A stretch of 63,777 nucleotides of DNA from NCBI GenBank assembly GCA_020444425.1, contig JAHLLB010000029.1, positions 1 to 63,777 on the forward strand, written 5' to 3'. Of this stretch, positions 27,458-35,915 are shown one piece after another (position 1 is the stretch's first letter; each line of letters opens with the position of its first letter). The notes under the pieces were generated by a model that saw only the letters and a program-made list of their open reading frames with translations, made no database searches and was not told where the DNA came from. The translations under genes were made by a program, and so were the position numbers. This DNA is from a bacterium. Its GTDB lineage: Bacteria; Electryoneota; Electryoneia; Electryoneales; Electryoneaceae.

Positions 27458-29026
27458 ATGAAGAGACGATTTGCTGCTGTATCCCTGCTGACACTCGCAC
27501 TGGCCGCATCCTCATTTGCGATGGACCGAATGGAGAAGGACGCGATCCGTCAGCGCGCAATGGAAGAAGCTCGCATGGGTTATCAGGCCCAGTCTGAGGG
27601 TAGCCGGACGATTGATTCAATTGTTCCGATGGATGACGCGACGATTCTGGTGGTGATCAACACGCCGCTGAACTCGTGGCAATTGAGCGATCAGGTCCAC
27701 GCGGTGTTTGAATCGTTGTACATGGACGTGGCGTACTGGGACGCAGCGATTGATGGTCCGTTCGACACGGATTATCTGACGATGTATGACTGGGACGCAG
27801 TGATGTTGTTTGCTGACGATACCGGTGAATTTCCGACGCGTGCGTATGATGGCGGTGCGTGGAGCCAGTACGTGATCGATGGTGGCAACCTGTTCTATTC
27901 GGACCAGGACTATTTCTGGGCGAACAATGAGGTTTCGGAACCGGTATTCAGTGCTGGCGACTTCGCGTATGATGCGTTCGGGATTGAATCCGGCCTGAAC
28001 GACGCGCATTTCACCAGCGAAAATTACTTTGGTCAGTACCTGGATCCGATGTCCGGTGAATTCTTTATGCAGCCGTTCTACGTGAACGAGCAGCAGGCGT
28101 TTAATTGGGAAGATGCTGCGTATCCTGTCGTGGAGGCGACACAGATTTTCTTCAACGGCGACAATTACGATGCTACCGGTCACATGTACGAGAACCAGTT
28201 TGGCGGCAAGATTGCGTACACGGCGTTCAACGCGGTGGCGTCGGCTGAGCTGATCGACAACCAGTGGGAAATGACGCATGGCTTCGTGATGCTGGTCGAG
28301 AACGCGGTGAACTATTTCATGCAGCCGGACGAAGCGACGTTGGCCCTGATGCCGGCGGATCCGTTCCTGCCGGCGGAAGGTGGGGATCTGACCTACGACG
28401 TCCGTTTCATCAACAACACGGCGAACAGTTACCCGGCTGTCAGCTTCTGGACCACGGTGACGCTGCCGAACGGGAATATGACGGGCGCGTTGAGCCATGT
28501 CTATTTCAACGTGACGCCGAACATGAACACCGGCCTTTCACTTCAGCAGCAGATGGTTCCGCCGATGGCGCCGGAGGGGCAGTACACCTTCCACGCGCAT
28601 GTCGGGATGTTCCCGATGGCGCTTGTGAACGACTCGTTCCAGTTCTTCAAGGAGGCGCCGTTGACCGGTTCCGGCAGTGGTGAGTACAACGAAGCCGACT
28701 GGATGCTGAACAACGCGCAACAGATCGCGGCGGATGCGCCGGCGGCTGGTACGTTGCCGGGCGAATTTGCGCTGAACGCGGCGTATCCGAACCCGTTCAA
28801 TCCGACGACGACGGTGAGTGTGTCGTTGCCGGAAGCCGCAGACCTGACGGTCGCGGTGTACAACACCATCGGCCAGCAGGTTGCGGAACTGGCGCAGGGC
28901 CGTGTCGCGGCTGGGACGCATGCGTACACGTTTGACGCGTCGGCGTTGAGCAGTGGTGTGTATTTTGTCCACGCGACGGTGCCGGGCCAGTTGAACGCGA
29001 TGCAGAAGGTTGTTTTGATGAAGTAA
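27458..29026 (+). CDS. T9SS sorting domain protein with GATase-like N-terminal region
   Basis: A 522-residue secreted protein (signal MKRRFAAVSLLTLALAASSFA). Residues about 55-290 alternate strands and helices (ILVVINTPLN, DWDAVMLFADDTGEF, YVIDGGNLFYSDQDYFW) in a way that recalls class I glutamine-amidotransferase-like folds, with no catalytic triad evident. Residues about 298-401 form the Ig-like domain described in the findings (PAEGGDLTYDV to DSFQFFKEA). The last 88 residues are a sorting domain 85/88 identical to that of the next gene. The ATG at 27458 begins the signal; the frame upstream of it is not credible. Confidence 0.9.
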   Translation: MKRRFAAVSLLTLALAASSFAMDRMEKDAIRQRAMEEARMGYQAQSEGSRTIDSIVPMDDATILVVINTPLNSWQLSDQVHAVFESLYMDVAYWDAAIDGPFDTDYLTMYDWDAVMLFADDTGEFPTRAYDGGAWSQYVIDGGNLFYSDQDYFWANNEVSEPVFSAGDFAYDAFGIESGLNDAHFTSENYFGQYLDPMSGEFFMQPFYVNEQQAFNWEDAAYPVVEATQIFFNGDNYDATGHMYENQFGGKIAYTAFNAVASAELIDNQWEMTHGFVMLVENAVNYFMQPDEATLALMPADPFLPAEGGDLTYDVRFINNTANSYPAVSFWTTVTLPNGNMTGALSHVYFNVTPNMNTGLSLQQQMVPPMAPEGQYTFHAHVGMFPMALVNDSFQFFKEAPLTGSGSGEYNEADWMLNNAQQIAADAPAAGTLPGEFALNAAYPNPFNPTTTVSVSLPEAADLTVAVYNTIGQQVAELAQGRVAAGTHAYTFDASALSSGVYFVHATVPGQLNAMQKVVLMK

Positions 29027-29672
29027 ACGATCACGGTCGTACCGGCGCTTTCCGGGGGGGGAAGCGCGGGTTGCGGCTGAGTTGATTCGATCTGCCGGAG
29101 GGTGTGTCCGGAGGGGGATACCCGGCGCACGGAAGGCGGGTTGGGAAGATGTTGCGAAGGGACACGTGGCGGAGCGCGTGTCCCTTTGTTTTTGTGGGGG
29201 CGAAGGGGACACCTGTCGGCGCAGATCGGTTCGTCGAGCTGATTCTTCAGCGTGGGTGTTTCGGGTACCTCATCTACGGTTAGCAACGGTTTGTGCCGCC
29301 AGATGTCCCCGGGTCAAGCCGTTCACTTGTCCCCGCCGCGTGTTGAGCGGGTGGATGAGCCCAGACATGAATGTCTGGGGCAGGATGGGGTGTGGAACGT
29401 GCGGATGAGCCCAGTTGGCGGAGCCATCAGGGGCACGTGGTCCTCGCCTCTCTGAGAGTTTCGTGTTTCCGGTCACACTCAGCAAGTTTGGCGCACCTAA
29501 CTTCCATGGATCACAGATGGTTTGGTATGTGGGGGCTGGTTTCAGGATTTGGACCGGGAATCATATCGGACAGAGCAAATCAGCCGTAAATACGGCACAA
29601 AGAGTGGAGGCGGGGATTGTGGTTGGTCCAGCGGGCTGGTTGCGATTTCTGTCAGGCGAAGGAGTGAGGACG
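29027..29672. repeat. Composite family F/K element, family B and C hairpins, 5' leader
   Basis: A GGGACACGTGGC..GCGTGTCCC hairpin lies near 29159-29187. A longer element (about 29206-29335) runs from GGGGACACCTGTC to CAGATGTCCCC and ends with AAGCCGTTCACTTGTCCCC, which recurs near 58346. A family B palindrome lies at 29360-29379 and a family C variant at 29410-29432. Downstream, 29470-29672 is a probable leader without repeats. Confidence 0.7.
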
Positions 29673-31544
29673 ATGAAGAAGTACACTGTTGCAATCATGG
29701 TTGTTCTCTTGCTGACGGTGTCGGCGTCGGCACAGTTGACGTCAATGTGGGAACGTCAGACGGATGGGCCGTATTCGGCTGAGCAGTTTGAGGGTACGTG
29801 CCCGGACGGTGAGGGTGGAATTATTGCGGTCGGGAAGCAATGGAATACGGACACGGATAATTTTGATGCGGTTTATGCCCGATTCAATGCGCAGGGTGAG
29901 CTTTTGTGGCGCAATGTGCACAGTGGAGGGGAGATGTACAGCCGTCAGTTTGAAGACGTTGCCCCGGTCAACTATTATAACGATTATTTCATTGCTGTCG
30001 GGTCGACTACGATCGGTTCGGATACGCATTTTTTGATTACGGCGTTTAATCATGACGGTCAGTTATCCTCCTCCGCCGGTTGGGATTTTGCTGGTGGCGG
30101 CTGGTTGCATGATATCAGGTGGACTCTCTGGGGCTTGATTGCGTGCGGAACGACTGAGCTGGACAATGATCAGCAGCAGGGCATCATCATGCGGATCAAC
30201 AATCCGCTGGATATTGGTTGGTGGCAGACGTACGGCACCTATGAGCGCAATTTCCTCGATGCCATTGAAGCCGCCGGAAGTGGGTACATTGCGACGGGTT
30301 GGGGTTGGAGTGGTGATGATCGTGCTCCGTGGATTCTTCGAGTTGATCTTAGCGGCGATGTCGAATGGAGCAACTACTATCCGGCTTATGACGGTGCCTA
30401 TCCGGAGAGTCTGATCCAGACTTATGGGGCGGACTACATGATCGCAGGTTATTCGGTGATAAGTGGCAACAGTCAATACTTTGTGATGCGCTTTGATCCC
30501 GATGGCAATGAAGTCTGGTGGAACGAGTACGGCGCGGTTGATGGCAATGAACACGGCAAGTGGATTGGGAAGACATCCCAGAGCGGTTACTGGGTGATCG
30601 GCGATGGATTCAGCAACCAGACCATTGACCGTGACATGTGGGCGATCCGCATCAACGACAATGGTGCCGTGCTGGACAGCCAGATCTTTGCGCGTGCCGG
30701 TTATCAGAACGTCTGGGGAGGCACGACGTTTGAGGATTCGGATATCGTCGTCGTCGGCTACCAGGAGGCGAACAGCCCGGGCAATGACAAGTGCTGGGTC
30801 GAGCGGTTGACACCGACACAGGATCTCGAAGTGTATATTACTCCGATCGCTCCGCCGATTGTGATCCCGTACCCTGGTGGCACCTTTCAGTACAAGGCGC
30901 GTGGTGTGAACAACACCAACAGCCCGATGCAGGTCGAGGCGTGGATGCAGATCGAGCACCTCGACTCGGATTTCAGTGTGACGGTGCGTGTGTTTGAAAA
31001 CGTGAATCTGCCGGCGAACTCGGACATTCAAGCCCTGTTGTACCAGACCGTTCCGTTGGAGGCACCTCAGGGTGAATTCCGCATGAAGTTGCTTGTCGGC
31101 GATCACCCGTGGGTGGTGCAGGCGAGTGACTGGTTCACGTTCACCAAGGTCGGGCCGACGCTGGCGACGGGTACGGTGAACGGCTCGGTGTTCGAGCGGT
31201 CGGAACTGTGGCCGTCCACGGGTAGTTTCGGTGCGGATGCTGAGGCGGTTGTTTCGGTGAACGACAGCAACCTGCCGGGCGAGTTTGCGCTGGGTGCGGC
31301 GTATCCGAACCCGTTTAACCCGACGACAACGGTGAGTGTGTCGTTGCCGGAAGCGTCCGATCTGACAGTTGCTGTGTACAACACCATCGGCCAGCAGGTT
31401 GCGGAACTGGCGCAGGGTCGTGTCGCGGCTGGGACGCACGCGTACACGTTTGACGCGTCGGCGTTGAGCAGTGGCGTGTACTTTGTTCGCGCGACGGTAC
31501 CGGGCCAGTTGAACGCGATGCAGAAGGTGGTTTTGATGAAGTAA
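29673..31544 (+). CDS. T9SS sorting domain protein with delta-60-like propeller
   Basis: A 623-residue secreted protein with signal MKKYTVAIMVVLLLTVSASAQ. Residues about 25-385 form a propeller of repeated units with the pattern GG.I..G......D.....R.D..G...W (for example AVYARFNAQGELLWRNVH and MRFDPDGNEVWWNEYG). Residues about 389-493 are the shared Ig-like domain (PYPGGTFQYKARGVNN). The final 88 residues are the sorting domain. GGAGTGAGG precedes the ATG at 29673. The sorting domain is almost identical to that of the upstream neighbour although the propeller is not related to that protein's N-terminal region. Confidence 0.9.
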   Translation: MKKYTVAIMVVLLLTVSASAQLTSMWERQTDGPYSAEQFEGTCPDGEGGIIAVGKQWNTDTDNFDAVYARFNAQGELLWRNVHSGGEMYSRQFEDVAPVNYYNDYFIAVGSTTIGSDTHFLITAFNHDGQLSSSAGWDFAGGGWLHDIRWTLWGLIACGTTELDNDQQQGIIMRINNPLDIGWWQTYGTYERNFLDAIEAAGSGYIATGWGWSGDDRAPWILRVDLSGDVEWSNYYPAYDGAYPESLIQTYGADYMIAGYSVISGNSQYFVMRFDPDGNEVWWNEYGAVDGNEHGKWIGKTSQSGYWVIGDGFSNQTIDRDMWAIRINDNGAVLDSQIFARAGYQNVWGGTTFEDSDIVVVGYQEANSPGNDKCWVERLTPTQDLEVYITPIAPPIVIPYPGGTFQYKARGVNNTNSPMQVEAWMQIEHLDSDFSVTVRVFENVNLPANSDIQALLYQTVPLEAPQGEFRMKLLVGDHPWVVQASDWFTFTKVGPTLATGTVNGSVFERSELWPSTGSFGADAEAVVSVNDSNLPGEFALGAAYPNPFNPTTTVSVSLPEASDLTVAVYNTIGQQVAELAQGRVAAGTHAYTFDASALSSGVYFVRATVPGQLNAMQKVVLMK

Positions 31545-31970
31545 CGGATAGAAACAGATAGTAAAAGATAGTAACAGACAGTAAGAGATTCAGCGGGGAC
31601 ACTTTGGGGACAAAGTGTCCCCGCTTTTTCGAGTGCCACAGGTGGCCGCGGTCGTGTGGTCGAGGGTGAGGTTAAGCCCTGCTGGCGGAGCCATCAGGGG
31701 CACGTGTTTGTGGTAGTGGATGATCCCTGCTGGCAGAGCCATCAGGGGCACAATGCTGGCGGAGCCATCAGGGGCACGTGATTGTGGTAGTGGATGAACC
31801 CTGCTGGCGGAGCCATCGGGGGCACAATGTTGTCGGCCGCCAGATGTTCCCGTGCGACACAGTCCTCTCGACGGGAGGGTGTCTGTTTTGTATCTTTCGA
31901 GTTACGCGAAATCAGGTTGCAGTGTCTTCTGCCCACAACTTCCGTCAGCATCACGAAAAGGACAGCCCCC
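31545..31970. repeat. Family F hairpin followed by four family C copies
   Basis: A family F hairpin lies at about 31594-31621. Family C copies lie at 31677-31699, 31725-31747 (GGC changed to GGCA in the loop), about 31753-31772 (left arm truncated) and 31799-31821 (one changed base in the right arm). Spacing of about 48, 28 and 46 bp suggests local duplication. AAAGGA precedes the next gene. Confidence 0.8.
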
Positions 31971-33056
31971 ATGCCCGGCACACCACCCACAACGGTTGAG
32001 ATTCCCCGGACCTCGCTGGCCGAGGTGCAACGTGGCGATGTGTTGGCGCAGTCGATCTATCATGATGGCCGCACGTTGTTCGCGCCGGGGCGTGTGCTGA
32101 CAGACAATGACATTCAGGAGTTGAAGCGGCTGAAGGTTGAGGCGGTGGCAATTCGGGAGCGGGACGCGAAGCCAGTCGGCGACAAGGTTCAGACGGATCC
32201 GTTGAACAAAGAGATGCGGGCGCAGGCGATCAATACCGTGCGCCGTGTGTATGAGGATTTCCACAATCTCGACCGTCAGCACGGGCGCGAGATTCATTCC
32301 CTCGGCTTGCGCTTGTGTGACGAAGTCAAGCAGGCGACGAGGCTTGGCGTTGCGGTTCATGATCTGCGTGATCACAGCAACTACACGTACCAGCACAGCG
32401 TCAATGTGACGGCGATTTCGCTGGCGATTGGCATCCGGCTGGGGTTGACTCGGGAGGAGCTGAACCTGTTGACCGTCGGCGGATTGCTGCATGACATCGG
32501 CAAGATGAAAATTCCGCCTCAGATCCTGGAGAAGAACGGGAAGTTGAGCAACCAGGAGCTGATGATTGTACGCAAGCATCCTGTCTGGGGCTGGGAGCTG
32601 CTGAAGGAGTGCACCGATTTCGATCCGGTGGTGTGGGCGATCGCGCGTCAGCATCATGAGACCATGGATGGACGTGGCTATCCCGACAAGTTGATGGGGT
32701 GGCAGATTCACGCTTTGTCGAAGATCGTGACCGTGGTCGACATGTGGGACGCCCTGCGTAGCGAACGCCCGTACAAACCGGCGTGGCATCCGGATCAAAC
32801 GCTCGCGTTCATCAATTCCCCGCAGATGACAGGCAAGCTCGACCCGCAGGTGCTGGAAATTTTCAACCAGTTGATCGTGCCCTATCCTATTGGATCGCGG
32901 GTAATGGTCACCGGTGGACGGACAGGGCGTGTTGTCGGTTTGAATTTCGGGAGTTACTCACGACCGATTCTGCGTCTCGATGCGGGAGGATCGTTCATGG
33001 ATCTGACCGATCACAAGGGGCTGGAGGTCATCGAAACGCTGGAATTGGCGGCGTAG
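31971..33056 (+). CDS. HD-GYP domain protein
   Basis: A 361-residue cytoplasmic protein predicted to hydrolyse cyclic di-GMP. The N-terminal 60 residues (VQRGDVLAQSIYHDGRTLFA) are a DUF3391-like or regulatory lead. The HD-GYP core has QHSVNVTAIS (His142), the HD pair at 174-175 in GGLLHDIGKMKIP, RKHPVWGWELL, QHHETMDGRGYP with GYP at 236-238, and VVDMWDALRSERPYK. All catalytic signature residues are present. The ATG at 31971 has AAAGGA upstream; the extended frame upstream is translated family C repeat. Confidence 0.93.
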   Translation: MPGTPPTTVEIPRTSLAEVQRGDVLAQSIYHDGRTLFAPGRVLTDNDIQELKRLKVEAVAIRERDAKPVGDKVQTDPLNKEMRAQAINTVRRVYEDFHNLDRQHGREIHSLGLRLCDEVKQATRLGVAVHDLRDHSNYTYQHSVNVTAISLAIGIRLGLTREELNLLTVGGLLHDIGKMKIPPQILEKNGKLSNQELMIVRKHPVWGWELLKECTDFDPVVWAIARQHHETMDGRGYPDKLMGWQIHALSKIVTVVDMWDALRSERPYKPAWHPDQTLAFINSPQMTGKLDPQVLEIFNQLIVPYPIGSRVMVTGGRTGRVVGLNFGSYSRPILRLDAGGSFMDLTDHKGLEVIETLELAA

Positions 33057-33115
33057 CAGGGGGTGTTTGATCAAGCCCGAGTGGAAGGGTTGGTCAGAGA
33101 TTGTGGGAAAGAAGA

Positions 33116-33145
33116 GTGGCCGTGTCTTGAACCAGACACGGCCAC
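33116..33145. terminator. Perfect 12-bp stem-loop terminator between convergent genes
   Basis: GTGGCCGTGTCT (33116-33127), loop TGAACC, AGACACGGCCAC (33134-33145). It is followed on the plus strand by GTTCTGTTT and on the minus strand by TCTTCTTT, so it could stop both the HD-GYP gene and the convergent T9SS gene. A family G hairpin follows at 33172-33194. Confidence 0.7.
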
Positions 33146-33171
33146 GTTCTGTTTATCCGAGTTTGGTGTAT

Positions 33172-33200
33172 CCGCGTTTGCAAGCAAACACGGGCACGTG
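33172..33200. repeat. Family G hairpin
   Basis: CCGC-GTTTGC-AA-GCAAAC-ACGGGCAC: a perfect inner stem inside the shared CCGC...ACGGGCAC frame. It lies in the 194-bp gap between the convergent HD-GYP and T9SS genes. Confidence 0.75.
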
Positions 33201-33250
33201 CTCTTATGGCCACGTTTTCCGCTGGAATGTAACGATCCTGGCCGATTGTT

Positions 33251-35758
33251 CTATTTCATCAGCACGACTTTCTGGACGGCGTTGAGTTGTCCGGGGACGG
33301 TTGCGTGGACGAAGTAGATGCCGCTGGACAGGGCTGACGCGTCGAAGGTGAAGGCGTGCGTGCCGGCGGCGGTGCGGCCATTGGTCAATTCGGCGACCTG
33401 CTGGCCGAGCGTGTTGACGACGGTGACGCTGAGGTCAGCCGCTTCCGGCAGCGCGACGGAGATCGTTGTCGTCGGGTTGAACGGGTTCGGGTAGGCGGCG
33501 TGCAGCGCGTAGGCGTTCGGCAGATTATCCGTGTTGCTGTTCAGGTTCGCAGTGGAAACCGCACCGTTTGCGGCTGCCCAGTCGGCGAGGTCAAAGTCGC
33601 CGTTGAAGGCGTTCGGGTCACCTTCCTTGACGAAGACAAATTGTTCCTGCAGGATCGGGAAGCCAGAGAGCGGGCGCCCAACGTACCCGTTGACGAGGTA
33701 GTCGCCAGCCGGGGCGTTCGCAGGAACGGACAACACGCGATTGTACCAGTGGAGATCACCCCACGCGGGCAGATTGAACTGTTCGACCTCGATTTGGACA
33801 TATTCCTGCCCGTTCGGCAGCTTGACTTCCAGCCAGAAGGACAGGTTTGCGAAGGGCGAAGCAACGCTCGAGACCAGGGAAGCATCGTAAAAGAGGTCGC
33901 CGCCTTGTTCCGGGACAGTCGTTGTCTGCGGACTCAGGGTCAGTGTTACCGGCTGTTCATCGACAACGATCATGACATCATCGATCGCCCACCGGTCACC
34001 CTCGTTGTGAGCATCGAAAGCAAAGCCGATCTGGAACAAACGGTGACCGGTCAGCTCGCTGGTCAGATCGAAGTGCTGCAGGTTATCCTGCCCCCTTTCA
34101 TAGGATTGGATAACGTGCCAGGTTTCGCCGCCGTCAGTTGAATACTGCACTTCGCATTGTAGAGCATCGGCAAGCAGAAGATGTTGATCGAAAGCGAGTT
34201 CGACGTGCGCGGCGCTGGTTTTCGGGATGGTCGGCGTAACCAGCCGTCCGCGCCATTCATCGGTTGGCAATCCGAAATAGTCGCTCACTCGCCCGATCAG
34301 CATGCATTTCGTGGAGAACCGGCTCGGTATGCGGCCGCTGGTCCAGGTGAACGTCGCCGTTGTGTTCTGCACCCGCCAGGTTGAGGGCCGGCCCTGATCG
34401 AAATCTTCGATCAATGCGATCTGGTCCACATCCGGCCAGAAGGCGGTTGCGGGATAGGATGGTTTGCTGTCTGGATCCTGCGGGTTGGCGGTGACGGTGT
34501 AGTCATGTGTGATGTGGTCTGTAAGTTGATCTGCGTATGTCGTTCCGTTGACTGTTGCAAGGACAACGTTGTCGCGCTTGATTTGATAGGCGTCCGCGTT
34601 GAGGTCGGTCCAGCTGAGGGAGACGAGACCGTCGCGGTCCACAGTTTTCGTGAGATTGAATCCGACCTGGTAGTCCGGGTTTCTCCACATGAATACGCTA
34701 AAGTTCCCGCTATAATCGTTGACAATCGCGACCACATCGTCGTCCCCATCACCATCAAAATCGCCGTGATGGAAAGACCACCAAATACTCTGCCATTCCC
34801 CGGCGAGCCTCTGGTCACTGAACTGATCGCCGCCCTGGTATTGAGCCCAGCCCAGCCTTTTCATCGAAGTTGAAGCGTAGATCAAGTCGGTGTCGCCGTC
34901 CAGATCCAGATCTGTCATGGTAAGTGCGCGAACATACACGTTTTGTGCAAGGGTCCGTGATACGAACGCCGAATTGATATAGGCGTAGAGGTAGACGTCG
35001 TCGCTATCCTCGATGACAATTTCGTCCCGGCCATCGTTGTTGATGTCTGCCAGTTGAACAATCTCCGGGTTTGAGTCGTGGAATCGTTCGCCCAGTGTAA
35101 ACGTGTTGCCGCCCTGATTTTCGGCAAAATACACCCCGGTGCTACCCAGATTCATTTCGAGGATGAGGTCGTTGTCACCGTCAAGATCGAGATCGGTGAT
35201 TTTTCCCTCGAGACAGAAGGTGGCACCAAAGTCGAGCAGATGATCGTCAAATTCGCCCATTCCATCGTTCTGAAACCACTTTGCGCCGCCAGCATAGGGC
35301 GTCAGGATATCAGGTGAACCGTCCTGATCGATGTCGCCAACCGTCAGGAAAGCATGAAGGTTGGAGAAGGTTTCAAGGAGGACGGGAGTGAACTGATTGT
35401 TGCCATCGTTGAAATAGACGTAGAGGGCATAACCAGGAAAGTCGTTGGTCGTGACGGCAAGATCGATAGCACCATCTGAATCAAAATCGGCAGGAGCTAT
35501 CCTTCGTAGAGTACCTAATCCCGTTAACAGAACGGTTGAAGTGAAGTTTCCCGTTCCGTCATTCGTGAACAGGGTGATGGATTCGCTGGTACCCCCGCCC
35601 GTGAGCAGGTCAAGGTCGCCGTCACCGTCAAAATCAACTGGTGGGATCATGAATTCGTTGTTCTCAACTCCGCTGATTACTTCAACGGGCCAATCTTCAT
35701 CGGCGTGGGAAATGGTGGCGGCAAGCAAAAGCAGGAGAAAGACGAGCAGGTAACGCAT
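33251..35758 (-). CDS. FG-GAP/VCBS repeat and choice-of-anchor J protein with T9SS sorting domain
   Basis: An 835-residue secreted protein with signal MRYLLVFLLLLLAATISHA. About seven calcium-binding-like repeats follow (DFDGDGDLDLLTGG, DFDSDGAIDLAV, DLDLDGDNDLIL, DINNDGRDEIVI and others), suggesting an FG-GAP propeller. Then comes a fibronectin-like stretch (SLSWTDLNADAYQIKRD), a choice-of-anchor J-type jelly-roll (IEDFDQGRPSTWRVQ to RWAIDDVMI), the shared Ig-like domain (about 605-711) and an 88-residue sorting domain. The start at 35758 has AAGGGGG upstream. It is probably surface-attached and adhesin-like. Confidence 0.9.
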   Translation of the reverse strand: MRYLLVFLLLLLAATISHADEDWPVEVISGVENNEFMIPPVDFDGDGDLDLLTGGGTSESITLFTNDGTGNFTSTVLLTGLGTLRRIAPADFDSDGAIDLAVTTNDFPGYALYVYFNDGNNQFTPVLLETFSNLHAFLTVGDIDQDGSPDILTPYAGGAKWFQNDGMGEFDDHLLDFGATFCLEGKITDLDLDGDNDLILEMNLGSTGVYFAENQGGNTFTLGERFHDSNPEIVQLADINNDGRDEIVIEDSDDVYLYAYINSAFVSRTLAQNVYVRALTMTDLDLDGDTDLIYASTSMKRLGWAQYQGGDQFSDQRLAGEWQSIWWSFHHGDFDGDGDDDVVAIVNDYSGNFSVFMWRNPDYQVGFNLTKTVDRDGLVSLSWTDLNADAYQIKRDNVVLATVNGTTYADQLTDHITHDYTVTANPQDPDSKPSYPATAFWPDVDQIALIEDFDQGRPSTWRVQNTTATFTWTSGRIPSRFSTKCMLIGRVSDYFGLPTDEWRGRLVTPTIPKTSAAHVELAFDQHLLLADALQCEVQYSTDGGETWHVIQSYERGQDNLQHFDLTSELTGHRLFQIGFAFDAHNEGDRWAIDDVMIVVDEQPVTLTLSPQTTTVPEQGGDLFYDASLVSSVASPFANLSFWLEVKLPNGQEYVQIEVEQFNLPAWGDLHWYNRVLSVPANAPAGDYLVNGYVGRPLSGFPILQEQFVFVKEGDPNAFNGDFDLADWAAANGAVSTANLNSNTDNLPNAYALHAAYPNPFNPTTTISVALPEAADLSVTVVNTLGQQVAELTNGRTAAGTHAFTFDASALSSGIYFVHATVPGQLNAVQKVVLMK

Positions 35759-35825
35759 GATAGCCCCCTTACTGATAATGGCAATTGGATGTAAACCAAG
35801 AACTCCGTCATAATTGTATTGACGG

Positions 35826-35866
35826 TAAAAAACCTCTCCCATGTAACGTAGCTGCCGGGAGAGGTT
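35826..35866 (-). terminator. Rho-independent terminator of the T9SS gene at 35916
   Basis: On the minus strand AACCTCTCCC (35857-35866 complement) pairs with GGGAGAGGTT (35831-35840 complement) and is followed by a run of T. The 10-bp stem is perfect. It lies 50 bp past the stop of the upstream minus-strand gene. Confidence 0.8.
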
Positions 35867-35915
35867 TATTCAAGAAATGCTTGCAGTCTTCAAAAAAATA
35901 CGGCTCACGAGTATG

